This document shows, in pieces, positions 9,445 through 21,596 of a DNA stretch of 64,000 nucleotides (the first letter of the stretch is position 1; each line of letters opens with the position of its first letter). The notes under the pieces were generated by a model, which was given only the letters and a program-made list of their open reading frames with translations, had not been told where the DNA came from and did no database searches. The stretch comes from Antrodiella citrinella (Eukaryota > Basidiomycota > Agaricomycetes > Polyporales > Steccherinaceae): assembly GCA_004802725.1 (NCBI GenBank), contig SGPM01000001.1, positions 434,001 to 498,000 of the forward strand, written 5' to 3'. The position numbers were made by a program, and so were the translations under genes.

Positions 9445-11181
9445 ATGCAGATCCGCCTGGGGCTTCTGCCGACCGTGATACTCCTTAATCTGTTCACATA
9501 CGTCTCTGCTGCAAACTTCACGTTCCAGTATGGAGATGCAACCTCATGTGGGCCTTTCCAAGTGTCTTGGGCTGGTGAGTCCTTGGTCTACACGTTACGC
9601 CACACGCATAACTCATGTTTCTCGGAGCGCAGGTGGTTCAGCGCCATTCTCGTTGACCCTCATACCGGTGAGCTTGGGTATCTTGTGCTGTATAGTCCGG
9701 GGACCTGAACGTCGAATACACCCAGATTTTCGGTACTCCGAGAACTATCAATATCCCTGGCTCGAGCTATAACAATGGCAACGGCTCATTTTCTACAACG
9801 TTACCATTTCCTAAGGATCAACGATTTATAGCCTCTATGTCGGATGCGGCTGGGTTTGGGTCAGGAGGGACAACAAGTATAGTGTCTGCTGGAGCAGCTC
9901 TGAGTGGGAATTCGTGCAATGTCACCAATCCAGGTTCGTGCCAGTACCAATGCGGTAGATTGCAACTGAACCCCCCTGTGAAGCCACCGGCTTTTTCTTC
10001 GATCTGAACGACTCTCTAAACCAATGCAGGTATGCGAACGAATTTTCTGTGAACGTTTAGTGCTCGATCTGACATCTGTAGACCGTATTCAATATCCGGA
10101 TATGGTGCCGCTGTGCAGCCAGTCACAATCACTGTAAGCACATGTTCAGAACGAGGTTCCCCTCAGATCTCACACACACACGCAGGGTATTATACCAGGC
10201 GGATCAGCATTCCAACTGAGGCCTCCAACTGGGCCGACTTCCTTCGATTGGGTTGCCAACGTCGCAGCCGGTACCTCTATTGTATGGTTGCTCACTGATT
10301 CGCAAGGGCGGTCAGGCGGAAGCTCTGATGTCAAACTCGTCGGTGTTTCCGACGACAGCACTTGCCTCTCGAACACCTCCCCTGCTTCTGCTTCGATTAC
10401 TCCCTCCGAAACAACTCCTGCTTCGTCGTCTCCGTCGTCTCCAACCTCTAGTCAATCGTCGTCTCCAACCTCTGTTCCCGCTACTGGTACACATGTTGGT
10501 CTGATAGTTGGGGTTTTGGTAGCTGGGGTGGTGATCATTGCCGCTGCCATACTGGTCTTCCTCTTCTTGCGCAGGCGTAGAGGCAATGGTCGGTACGCTC
10601 GTCGTGTCGACTTAATGGGTCCTCCTCCTGGACCAGACGACGACACATCCGTACCCCCAATCAATCCTTATCCTTTCGCCATGAGCACCAATGGCTCCTC
10701 TTATGCAGGCACTCTTGCATACGGTGGTGTACACGTTCCTTCTGCATCTTCCCACAACCTACTGTCTTCGCACGGGTCGGATGTCAATGGTGCATTAACG
10801 AATCCCTTTTCCTCGGTGTACGGAGGCGCGAGTATTACGAGTGAATCCGCGCCACGCCAATCGTACCATGATGAGCCCTCCATTTACTCAGGACCATCTG
10901 GGGCCTCTGCACGGTCACCTACTGGATCATTCCCCCCAATGCCCTCATTTTCATCTTCCACCCGTAAAGCCGCACAAGCAGGTGCGCTGCCATACAAGCC
11001 GGCGCGCTTCATCTTGCACACGGATCTGGAAGAGGCTGCTCCTCCTGATGAAGGGGAGGAGGTCATTGAGCTGCCTCCGCAGTACAGCGAAGCCAGAGCT
11101 CCGATTGCAACCATCCTTCCCGGGATCGAGTTGACTCCAGCCACCCCGTCTTCTCCTCGACCACAACAACCTTTACGATGA
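9445..11181 (+). CDS. Single-pass membrane protein with Ser/Thr-rich stalk and PPxY cytosolic tail
   Basis: Six exons (9445-9574, 9633-9667, 9726-9933, 9984-10029, 10082-10133, 10186-11181) join in frame to 488 aa. A signal peptide (MQIRLGLLPTVILLNLFTYVSA) is followed by an extracellular region with paired Cys (TSCGPF, SGNSCNVT, NQCRPY) and an SFDWVANVAAGTSIVW segment found in a family common in mushrooms. A Ser/Pro/Thr stalk comes next, then one transmembrane helix (GLIVGVLVAGVVIIAAAILVFLF) and an RRRR stop-transfer. The cytosolic tail of about 220 aa is disordered and contains ELPPQYSEA at 11074-11085, a PPxY motif of the kind bound by WW domains of Rsp5-type ligases. It resembles fungal wall-sensor design (signal, stalk, TM, tail), but the ligand is unknown. 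All introns are GT-AG. Confidence 0.8.
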
Positions 11182-11796
11182 ACCCTGCTATCGCTTCTTA
11201 GTCCTCGCAGGGCACGACTTTCACCAAAATCTTAGTATGACTATATTTAACAGGATTTTCGATTCTTGGCAGCGTACTTTATCGCCACATATCTTGTTGT
11301 GATACCACTTTTTGCTTTCGGTCTTTTGAACTCTGATTACTTCATGGACATGCCGTTGTAGGTAATGTGCTTGTATACCCTGTAGATGTCTTTGTTTCAC
11401 CATCTCATGTACAACGTGCTTCACTTTCCGTTGTTGAGCTATGTTCTAGAGTAGGACCATGTTGTTCTCAATCTATGAGCGTCATAGTCGTTGCACAACG
11501 TTGAACGAAGAAGTGGCAGTAGATAGAGATGTGAGTAATATTAGGTAGGTGAAGGAGGATTGTGCAACACATGGAACTGGGCTGGGGTTGAGGCTGGGGG
11601 ATACAAGTATTGATAAGTAGGGATCACAGCAAATGCTAGAGGTATGAAAGGACGACAGCAGAGGCGAGGAGAGGACGAGAAGGTACAGGTTGACATGGTA
11701 GAATACATTGGTTGACCAAAGGGGGTGTTCGCCGCGTCCACGTCGCGTCAAAGCGGAGGGATGGATGCATGGGTTATATACACGTGCCGACGCGCC
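11182..11796. other. Convergent 3' intergenic region
   Basis: About 615 bp between the 3' ends of a plus and a minus gene. AT-rich 3'UTR-like sequence; no protein-like frame, repeat or RNA gene seen. Confidence 0.5.
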
Positions 11797-12731
11797 TTAT
11801 CCCTGCATCTCGACAGCAGTGGCTGCCTTGGGCCCTTGCGGTGTATCATCTGCCAGGCCGGTCTTGGCGAAAGCAGCCACCATGGACTCCGCGTCCTTTC
11901 GACGTTTGTGGCGCTTTCGACGGTCGTCCTTGATTGCTCGGGCAATGCGTCTGCGATGGCTATTCTGGATCTGCGGGTCATTCATCACCTGCTTATACGA
12001 ATAGCAAGAGAGCTCAATGATGGCGAGAAGACGTAGCGTCTCAGAATTGTTCAGCGCCTGAGAAGCATAGCATGTCAGTCGAGGAACGGAAATGTGGGTA
12101 CGATGCGGGGGACACATACATTCAGAGACCATGATACGACACGATTGCCTTCTACGCAGCTGACGACTACAAAGTTCCCTCGCTTCTCAGCCTGCAGTGC
12201 CGCAGCCTGTGTTGAAGTCTTCGATGATAAGTGGGCAAGTCACACGACGCTAGGGGATTGCGAACGCACCTCTCCAAATGCTGTAAGGATTTTGCCTGAG
12301 GAAAGGGCTCTGACCACTGTAGACATGGAAATACCACTTCAGGAAGAGATTCCGCCGCGCCAAGCAGAAATGACATACCGATGCGAGTAGACCGACCCAC
12401 AATCTCAGAGGCTACGATGCCTCTACCAAGGTAGACCCAGCTATCCTTGTCTGGCTTTCGTATGTGCACCTTCACAGCAACGTCGCGAAACGTTTCCCTC
12501 TCCCGAAATTGGGGTAGATTGATATCTAGGTGATGTTGTGAAGCATGAAGGTCTGTCAGGATGTGTGGTCAAGGGTTCAGATAAAGCTGGCGTACGCGGC
12601 GCATTCCCCTGAGCCATTGGATGCGCAGGAAGAGGATGTGGAGCTGCTTGTTGTGGTTGTATCGGCGGTGTTTCCTGAATCTGAGCAGAGGGTTCAGGGA
12701 GCTCCATGGCAGTCGTGGCGTCCGAGTCCAT
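11797..12731 (-). CDS. Unrecognised protein with possible EVH1/PH-like core and basic tail
   Basis: Start ATG at 12731 (MDSDATTAMELPEP), stop TAA at 11797-11799. Five exons fit with GT-AG introns. Residues 1-45 are Pro/Gln-rich. The core reads AVKVHIRKPDKDSWVYLGRG, then IVASEIVGRSTRIVVRALSSGKILTA, then GNFVVVSCVEGNRVVSW and ETLRLLAIIELSCYSYKQV. This order (Val-rich strand, Trp in W-x-Y-L-G-R-G, several beta strands, closing helix) resembles an EVH1/PH-type fold, but I do not recognise a named family and this is inference from strand pattern. A strongly basic C-terminal stretch (HRRRIARAIKDDRRKRHKRRK) could be a nuclear-localisation or RNA/DNA-binding signal. Total about 230 aa. Confidence 0.65.
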
Positions 12732-13236
12732 GTTAATGTCCTATGTGTGTATGCATCGCATTGGGTGATCGCTGTATGAGGTCAACAGGTATAAGCACGT
12801 ACCACGTCCATGACGATCTAATATATATCAACGACTTATTGCGACTGTTGTTTGCAAGCGTTGTGAGGGAGGGGGTCTAGTGCAAGTCGAAGTTGACAAG
12901 AGGCCACTAAGTACGAGCGCGGATCGAACCGACTCATTGAGCTCCCACACGTGACCAATGTTGGACGCGTCGCGACGCGACTTCGGGGCAACTCCTAGCT
13001 ATTGAAGCATAACAGCACGGTAGTCATCCATTAATCTCACTACAGTACACTACTGTTCATACACTGGAAGGTAAGATATACGACAGTCGGCGAAAAGTCC
13101 CAGGAAACGACAAGAAAACGCGGGATCTGCCTGTAATTCTCAGTGTGAAGATGTGCATAAAGTACATTCCATGCATCGCGGCAGTTCCTCTGTTTCTTTA
13201 CTGAGGGTAACAAAGCAAACCTGCTCCAGCTTTCTG
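12732..13236. promoter_or_regulatory. Intergenic with CACGTG, CCAAT and ACGCGT sites
   Basis: About 505 bp upstream of the orphan gene starting at 12731 and downstream of TAF5. It contains an E-box CACGTG at 12948-12953, CCAAT at 12955-12959 and ACGCGT at 12965-12970 inside a GC-rich palindromic run (CGTCGCGACGCGAC). The cluster is 220-240 bp upstream of the start codon. These are matches to known bHLH, HAP and MluI-box sequences; their use here is inferred. Confidence 0.45.
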
Positions 13237-16042
13237 TCACCGTATTTCAGGTGCTAGATATGGGCCTGCTGCAAGACAGAGATTGCGAGGAGTAAACTGG
13301 ACATTGATGATAGGTGTCCGCTTCGTGGGGAATGTGTTCAACAAATCCGACCTGCAAAGAAGTTAGGAAGACCACGTCGGGAGTCTGAACTCTCTTACGT
13401 TTCGTTATTACTCTCCGACTCCTTGCTCCCAGAACCCTCGTAAGCATGATCGGTCCCATTGGTCGTGACCCCATTCTCTTTCGCCTTGGTAGGAAGGCCG
13501 CCTGCGGATTTGACATCCCAGCAGCGTACTGTCCAGTCAGCCGACCCGCTGACAAGCAAATTGGATTCTGCGCTGAAGGCAAGAGAGTATATAGAAGCCG
13601 TGTGACCGGTCATTTTCTTGATACGCTTTCCAGACCCAAGGTCCCACAAGTTGATAGCCAAGTCTTCGCCTTTGCCAAGAAGAAGTCAGCTAGGCAAACG
13701 CATACTATGGTTGGGCTTACCTGCGCTTGCAAGGTACCGGCCATCAGAACTGAATGCAAGAGTGGAGACGGCTTCCTGATGCCCGATGAATACACGAACA
13801 CAGGAGCCCCTTTGGACATCCCATAACCGTGCTGTCCGATCACTCGAACCAGTCGCGAGATACAACGAGTTTGGATGAAAACGAACGCACTGCCGAAACC
13901 TCGTGAGACTAAGTTCAGTGTAAGATATGATAATCACTTACATCGACATCGCTCAAGTGGCCAGCGTATACTCTCAGCGCGGATGTCCTATCAGTGGACC
14001 ACAGCCTAGCTGTTCTGTCACGGCTTGCAGTCGCAAAATAGATGCCCATAGGGCTCCATTGGACGTCCCATACAGGGTTCTGGTGCCCACGATAAGCAAC
14101 CACGTTGGTCATTGTGTCCAGTGACCAAAGTCGTGTTGTCGCATCCGCGGATGACGACAGGAGATATCGAGGCGGCGCGCCCGAACCGCCTACAGGGTCA
14201 AATGAAACTGAGTACACTGGCCCACTATGCCCTATCAGTTTTCGAGTCGTTGACCCTCCCTTTTCGCGCACTTTCCGCAGGGTTGTAGCTGTTGAGTTTT
14301 AGTGAAGGACAGGACACTAAAACAGGTCGCACACTGACTGTCGCGTATTGAGCTAGATTGGAAGTCATGTCGGTAACCCTTCAGCTTCTCGCCGTTCAAA
14401 CTCCAGAGTCTGATATAGCTTTCAGAAAAGCCTGCTGCCATCATGGAGGTATCCTGAGAAAACGTGCAACACGGTGTCCTAAGGACGTATAAGAGGCGAT
14501 GGCAGATATTATGAATGTGTCTACATACCCTTCACCAACATCGTGTAATGTATAAGCACATATGCTCGGAAGTGCCCGAGCTCTCGCAGCCGCCACTTGC
14601 GCTGGAGTTGTAGCATTGGTAAGGGCAGAAGGATCCAGTCGGATACGCTTCCGTGCGTCCCGGACCTTCTCCACCTCCCGTTTCACATCGACTGTTCGGA
14701 AACTTGGAGGATGTGGAGGTAATTCGGACATGGTAGGGGAGGCCACACCAGGGATGGGAGCTGGACGTGCGTAGGCGTCGTACTGTGCGGCCGGATCCCT
14801 GTCAAGCATAGCATGCTCTCGAAGCTGACGCTCCGTTTCCGCACGAAGGTCTTCAGAGATTGGTGCAGGCCCCAATTTCAACTCTCCTTTTGATACATTG
14901 AATGTGTGCGCATCGGTGATGTTTGAAAAGCCACTTGTCTGTGGGATGAGAGAAGACAGAAGACCGGTAGATTCCTCCCAAGAGTTAGCAGCCAACGCAG
15001 ATGAAGAGGAAGATGCTGTCACTGCAAGACATAGTTCAGCGGGCGGGACACTTTGTATTAGTCCAGGTCTACTTACCTTCAAATTTGAGATGATTATTCA
15101 CTACCCGCATCACAGCTAGCCGTCCCCGCTTTCCCTTTTCGCCTGCGAATCCCTCTCCAGACCCTGGAGCTTCCCCTCCCATTCCTTCGGTCAACCATCC
15201 AACCAATAGGTCGACTCCAGAACGACTCATTCGTACGGTGTACTTCTCATTTCTAAATTGTTGTGCAAGCTCGTCCTTTTCAGCATGTGCTGGCAGAAGC
15301 AGGGTGGACAGATGGTGTAGTGTTGGGTTATGTATAGGAGCGAGGGATCCAGAATATTCTGAGAAGAACCTCAAAGCTAGAACACGGTAAGTCAGATGCG
15401 TCCGCAAATGCACACGACGAGTGACGTGCACCTGCTTCCTTGAATCCTTGCTGTATGAGGTCAAGGTAGAAATGACAGAAGATCGGGAACAGGATTGGCC
15501 GAAACTCTGGCTATTGAGACCATATAAGCTTCACTTAGGTTGAAACCGAACGTTTAACTCACCCGGTACATGTCTAGAGAACCATCCACCCATGCCTCGA
15601 GCTCCTTAAAACCCTCCTGTTTGTCTGTGGGGTCCAGTCGCAGAACCTCTTCTGCTCCCAGTGAACTGATACTGGCTATGAGGTTCTGGATATTCGTCGG
15701 GTTGCCCATGGAGGCAAGCTCAGAGAGAACCGTCGCCGAGTCCGTAAGAGCATTTTCGCTAGGCCGAGATGGTTTTGACGTGAACACAGCAATATTCTTC
15801 ACCAATTCATCGGAGGTTACAGTGTTGGATGTGCTGGAACCAGCTTTGTCCTTCTCCTTGTCGTCAGCCGAAGATTCCAAGGAGGCTAAGAACGACTGTT
15901 CAACAGATTTAAAACCTCTGGAACGCAGATATTCGAGGACGACGCGTTCTGCAGAAGCGAGGTTGGAAGATGTATCCTGAGCGGGTGCGGGCGAATCACC
16001 CTCCGCTGCAGGAGTAGACACGGTTGGAGTTTGCGCTGACAT
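13237..16042 (-). CDS. taf5: TFIID subunit TAF5 (WD40 repeat protein)
   Basis: TAF5 is a WD40 scaffold of TFIID (and of SAGA in yeast). Start ATG at 16042 ([15 protein letters not shown]). A LisH-like motif is at residues about 26-58 ([24 protein letters not shown]). The TAF5 N-terminal helical domain follows ([45 protein letters not shown]). After a linker with [17 protein letters not shown] come about six WD40 blades: [26 protein letters not shown] with [78 protein letters not shown] and [30 protein letters not shown]. The last exon ([24 protein letters not shown]) matches the typical TAF5 C-terminal end and stops at 13237-13239. Length is about 800 aa, normal for the family. Confidence 0.93.
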
Positions 16043-16334
16043 CCCTGCTGAAACGAATGTAGTCTATTGACGATTCTTCATGAGGTTCGGGGAGTGTTGC
16101 TGGGTAGGCGATAGCAAAGCAAAGCAGAGTCGAAGCAGAGTCAGTATCGCGCATAGTGGCGTACACACCATAAGCGCCTATACTCTACGCGAGCTCGAAG
16201 TTGGTGATCACACTGATTCACAGCAGTAATGCTCAGTGCTCAACATCGGATTTGGGCAGAATGCATAAAACAGATAGTACTATAAACATTACATGGACAA
16301 CGCCATATTGTTACGGACTAGGAGTGCACAATAT

Positions 16335-19194
16335 TTAATAATATCTTCCTCTCTTGCCTCGACCTCCGCCTCGACCCCTACCATAGCTTGAAGACCCACT
16401 CGACTTCGGATAGCTGGAAGAAGAACTCGAGTACGAAGAGTAACTGCGCTTCTTGGGAGACGCAACCGTCGTCACCGCTACACTTTTATATCCGGCCTTT
16501 TTGCATTCCTTGTCAAAAGCCGTCACTAAGGCGTTGAAATCGACAGTGTCCATACTGCCAAACAAAGGATGGTACGTCGACCACTTCCCGAGCGTGAGAC
16601 GAGGTGAGGTGATACCAAACGCCATACGAGCCAAGAGACGAGGATCGTCGCGTTCTGGACATGCGTCCAGTATGGCTTTGATCTTGTGAGGATCAGGAGT
16701 TGCCTCTGCAGTGGGGGCGAATTCGACTCCGGAACCTTTAAGGCAGAAGGAGCATTGTCCGCACATTCCATCGGGGACGCCTTCTTCGTCGCCGAAGTAC
16801 TCTGCCAACGCATGGGGTAGACCTATAATCGGCTGTCAATGATTTGTGTTATGACGGAACAGGTCCACATACAGTCATCGCCAGTGGCGAAGTCAATGAC
16901 CTGGCGCAACTTTTGCACCGCTTCATCCTCACGTCCCAGCATCCTTTCATACATTTGGTCCGCGAGTTGCTGGATATCTTCGGCAGTCTTCGGGAGTTCT
17001 TTCTGTATTAGATACCGCTGTGAAGTAGTATATGTCAAGCAAGATCGGGAGTAGATACAGTGACCCTGCGCACCATTCTCACTTGCGATGGCTTGGTGTT
17101 CACGAGGCCTGCACAATGTCGTCATTATATACACGTCCCGAGAAGCAAGGCGAAGCTACCGACCTGCAAATTCCCAATCCGTGATTTTTCGGGCAAGGTC
17201 GCTTCTCTCTGTGTTCGAGCGTTCAGCAGCGAGGACTACATCAATCTTGCAAATAATATCGTATGTCATCAACCTGCAAGAGTATATAGATAGTTGGAAA
17301 TATCTACCTGGTGTCCCGCCCCCTTGGTAGTCCAATACGTCCTGATAGTTCGAGCGGCAGATGAATTGTCTGTCAACACTTTATTCCAATCACCTTGACG
17401 AGTGATATCATAGATAGAGTAGAAAGGTGTCACAGCTCGGATGTACTTGTAGTCAAGCTCAAGTTGGGCGTAGCTGAGATTGAGTACATTCATCTGCAGA
17501 GCTATAGTGTAAGTGTCGAGATTCAACGGACAGAGAAAAGCATACCCGTATGTCATATCTGCCAAGGGCAATCAGTTCAATATTGACAAAATATTTCTCA
17601 GAATGTACGCACATCTTGCTCTGATTATAATGGTTGAAGTCCACAGTACCGTCAGAAGCAGGCCTCTTCATGGCTACTTCCTGCAACCAGAGCTGTATAT
17701 CCTTCTCGTTGCAAGTATCGCCTCGAGAAAAGCCTTCCAGAATGGGAATATCACTGTTGCACAAAAACATGGTACAAACTGACGGCAAGCCATCGCGTCC
17801 GGCACGACCGACTTCTTGGCTGTAATTCTCCAAAGTCTTGGGCATGAACAGATGAATGACCTGGTATCTGATCAGTATCACTGCAGTATACTGTAGCAGG
17901 AGTCCATGCTTACCTGTCTGATGTCGGCTTGAGACATCTTGAGTTAGCGGCTATATAATATGATGCGTTCAACCAGACTGACCTTTGTCGATTCCCATAC
18001 CAAAAGCAATGGTAGCGCAAACGATGCCATTGTCGGATTCCATGAACTTGAGCTGGACTTTTTCGCGTTCATCAGCTGGTAGACCAGCGTGATACACCAT
18101 AGGGTCCATGCCAACATGGGGACGCAGAGCTGTAGCCACGTCCTGTGCATGTTTTTGCTGGGTGCAATAAATGATCACCGGGCCCGTCCGTCCTTTAAGC
18201 AAAGGAATAAGCTTTCTTAGCTTGTCATTCATGTCGGTCGCGATTTCCACGCGGAATGCTAGACTGCAAGGACGTCAGTGCGAAGCAATACATACTCAGC
18301 GAGAAGACTCACTTGGATCGATAAGCAGATGTCTTGAAGACACCCTCCGTTGGGTTGATGTAGAAGTTACTGCAAATATCTGCAGCTACAGTTTTGGTAG
18401 CTGTGGCTGTCAGACAAAGAACGCGTTCAACGTCCATTTCCTCTGCGAAACGTGCGATCTTCAGATACTCCGGTCGGAAACTTGCACCCCACTAACAACA
18501 TGAACATTAGCAGCGACCAGAAACAGGACTCAATGACAAACCTGTGAGATGCAGTGAGACTCATCTACCGCCAACAGGGATATCTTAACCTTGCCCATTA
18601 GTGCGATGAATCCCTGCCTTCAGTTAGCCTTACACCACTATTGATACGACAGCAAAGTAGCATACCTCATTGTTGAGTCTAGGCGTGCAAAGACGAGTTT
18701 CAGCTAGTCCTAAAGTTGTACAAATGCTCACCTTTCAGGAGCAACATATAATATCTTCATCGCGCCCGACAAGACCTCGCCTTTGACCCATGACATCCTG
18801 TCCCCTGATAGAGTACTGTCCATGCTAGCTGCCTTTACGCCACGACGCACCAATGCATCCACTTGATCTTTCATGAGAGCAATAAGCGGCGAAATGACCA
18901 AAGTGAGACCCTATGGACGTGTCATCGCGTTGGCTTCAGCCTCCTATTACAACCCGAAGAAAAACTCACATCCAAGCATAGTGCCGGGACTTGATAGGTC
19001 AGACTCTTTCCTCCTGAAATAGAGCATAAGAGAGATACAGCAAACGGAGCATGCGTACTGAACTTGCCTCCGGTAGGGAAAAGGACCAGCGCGTTGTCAT
19101 TGTCGACCAAGAGACGGTGAATTACTTCCTCCTGAGTGAGACGGAACGCCGGAAAACCAAAGGTATTCTTCAGCACTTCGTGTGCCTGCTCCAT
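16335..19194 (-). CDS. RecQ-family ATP-dependent DNA helicase with RGG-type tail
   Basis: 3'-5' DNA helicase motifs in order: [20 protein letters not shown] (Walker A), [44 protein letters not shown] (DESH in place of DEAH), LTATAT, the second RecA lobe with [39 protein letters not shown] and [14 protein letters not shown] RecQ-Ct zinc site follows, ending in [10 protein letters not shown]. The C-terminal tail is Ser/Tyr-rich and ends in [16 protein letters not shown], an RGG-like nucleic-acid-binding tail. I see no HRDC domain. ATG at 19194 ([18 protein letters not shown]) is chosen because it lies directly before the helicase domain; an in-frame Met at 19359 is possible. The intron inside Walker A (19014-19067) has a GC donor. 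Likely roles: recombination control and replication repair. Confidence 0.9.
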
Positions 19195-19494
19195 GATTAG
19201 AGAATAGTTCGAATGTATCGTACAAATTACGCTTGGTCCTGTGAAGATAAGGAGACGCGTTGCGAGGAGTAGAGGATACAGTTGCGATCCGTTACGGGAT
19301 ACCGGCTCTGTCCCAATATTGTTGTTGACGCGTTGTTTGGCATCGGCGCCTAATGACATATGGGCACCCGCCGGGTATACAGATTGTACGACTTCAATCT
19401 ATCATCGTATTACGGACAGGTAGCTAGCTAACAGACAAAAATACTACGACCAGTATAGCATCGGACCCACAGGGCCTTTCCACGCTGCTTGCTC
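19195..19494. other. Intergenic between recQ and noxA
   Basis: 300 bp between two minus-strand genes, holding the helicase promoter and the noxA terminator. No distinct motif noted. Confidence 0.45.
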
Positions 19495-21596
19495 TTAGAA
19501 ATGTTCCTGCATGACGCGAATTAGCCAAGTTCTATGTGCGATCAAACATCCAACTTACCTTCGCAAAAGTGAAGTTGACATTGGCGGAGGTGTTGGCCAC
19601 GCAAGCTTCCTTGATCGCCTTTGCGAGAACCCCAGGACCACAGAAATACGTCTATGGGGCACTTAGTACATTTCTTGAACGAAAACAATAGTAAGTACGC
19701 ACGCCGACTTTGGTCTTCAGCTGGGCGTTGCTGCCTGCGAGATATTGACCAGTTTCAATTGCTTGGCCCATACGGCTGTAGATAGCCTTCCAATCGGGAC
19801 GACCGAACATAGTGCGAGTACGGAGGAGCGTGAGGGGGTCGTACTCAGCACCTGCATCGTTGACAGCGATGTTCCAAAGCATGTCCTCGTTGATCTTCTG
19901 CGTCAAGAAGATGTTGATACGCAAGAAGTTGGCTGAAGACAAAACTTGTCAGGTCAAAGTCGTGACACCATTGCAAATCGACACATACGATCAACTTGGG
20001 CAGCTTCGACTTCCTGAAGCAAGCTCTGGAACCAACCGAAAGACGGAGCATCACGGCAAACCCAGAAGAACTCGACACGCTTGAGCGAACCAAGAGTACC
20101 TTTCCTTTGACGGTACCAGATGTGCTTGAGAATGGATGCAAATGGAGTAACACCTGAGGACATAAGACATGAGCGAGTGTTTGCATACAAACGCGCTTCG
20201 ACATACCGATACCAGCACCAATCAAGACAGCAACCTCCACGTTGAACACGTCTTCAGCGGGGGCACCGTAAGGACCATCGATACGAACGGCGGGGAGAGG
20301 ACGAGCGGAATAGCTGGGGTCGACCTCAACGAAGTCGCCGCGGGTACCGTAAGGACTGTTCTGGTCTTTCTCCTTACCCTTCATGGCTGCCTGGGTCAAA
20401 GACTGTACAACGGACGGGCCAGCACCGACTCGTTCACCCAATGCCTGCGTCCAGTCACCGACTTGACGGATGTGAACCGACACATAGGGATCCTCGGGGG
20501 CGGACGTGATCGTGAACTGATACGGAGGTTAGGCGTATACTGCTAATTTGATGCGTCCAGACTTACAGGATGCCATTGGAAGCCAGAGACATCAGGAACT
20601 TGGATGAAGAGCCATTGACCGGCGACATACTTGAAGCTAGGCTTAATGATGCGCAGTTCCATAGCGCCTAGAGATATATAAGGGTTATGCACAGCAGATG
20701 ATGTTAGATTTGACGCACCGCTGGGATGAACCAGGACCTTGGACAATCTAGTAGCTCGTCTGCCTCGGATCTCCCTCCATACCCGCTCACCAAAGTAGAT
20801 GATACCGGGCCAAATGATGAAACGCCAGCTCTCGTATCCCAAGCAGTGCTCTGTCGAGTAGAACGGGAAGGAGGTGATGTAGTCCGGGTTTGCGGAATCA
20901 CGGACGAAGCAGCCGGTTGCGTGGCTGTATAGGCCGATCATGAAGAAGAAGGCAAGGTGGTGGGTATACCAGAAGGCCTCGAAGCACTGGGTACGAATCT
21001 TGTGGTGGGCGGTCGTGTACATAAGGACCATGATCAAGAGCATGAAATGACCTGTAATACCACCAGCTTGGGTGTAGTGAATGTCGAGTGCAATTTCGGG
21101 TCGGACCTCTACAATACAAGTCAGTACAGAGAGATGGTCCAAATGAGGAGGGACGTACGGGTTCTTTCGACATTGAAGAAATTGACGTAGTGGGAAGTGG
21201 TGTGTACCATGGCCCAGAAAGCCATGGAATACGCAACTTGTCTATGGAACCAGATGTTTTCGTCGGCGGGGAACAGCCACGCGAGCTTAGGTCGTATAAC
21301 CCGAATGATATTGCGAAGCATAGGAAGCAGAATCAATCCACCGTCGAAAGCCAAAGCCAGGCCAGCACCACGAGAGATCCAAACCGACCATTTCAGGCCG
21401 TTGAGGGCTGAAAGCCTCTTGTTCGTTGCCTGAGGTAGGTAGGTCAGATAACGGCATGTCGAGGCTGAAGCGCTTATCGACCGACCTGACTATGCCATCC
21501 GTATCCGAAAAAGAAGAAGTGAAGGCCGTAGAAAAGGACGTTGAAGATCAAACGTCTGGGATTAAGGAATTCGCGACGGAACCAGCTCTCGCCCAT
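19495..21596 (-). CDS. noxA: NADPH oxidase catalytic subunit (gp91phox-like, NoxA type)
   Basis: Superoxide-producing flavocytochrome of the plasma or ER membrane, used in fungi for hyphal tip growth and fruiting. Start MGESWFRREFLNPRRLIFN at 21596 is typical of fungal NoxA; the first intron follows WHSQ, then ATNKRLSALNGLKWSVWISRGAGL. Heme-ligand His residues lie in IWFHRQVAYSMAFWAMVHTTSHY and in the second bundle (YTTAHHK, WYTHHLAFFF). The FAD domain has WHPVS and FTITSAPEDPYVSVHIR, and the NADPH part has GAGIGVTPFASILKHIWYR. The C-terminus is VYFCGPGVLAKAIKE then the invariant FTFAKEHF at the stop (19495-19497); the final EHF is encoded on a tiny last exon. There is no N-terminal EF-hand, so it is not the NoxC type. 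Length is about 550 aa, as expected. Confidence 0.95.

Noticed and set aside
12915..12945. GGTTCGATCC on the minus strand, like a tRNA T-loop
   Set aside because: The T-stem does not pair and no acceptor stem, D-arm or anticodon arm can be drawn around it.
19195..19359. N-terminal extension of RecQ from Met at 19359
   Set aside because: The extra residues lack homology-like features, and the Met at 19194 sits directly before the helicase domain.
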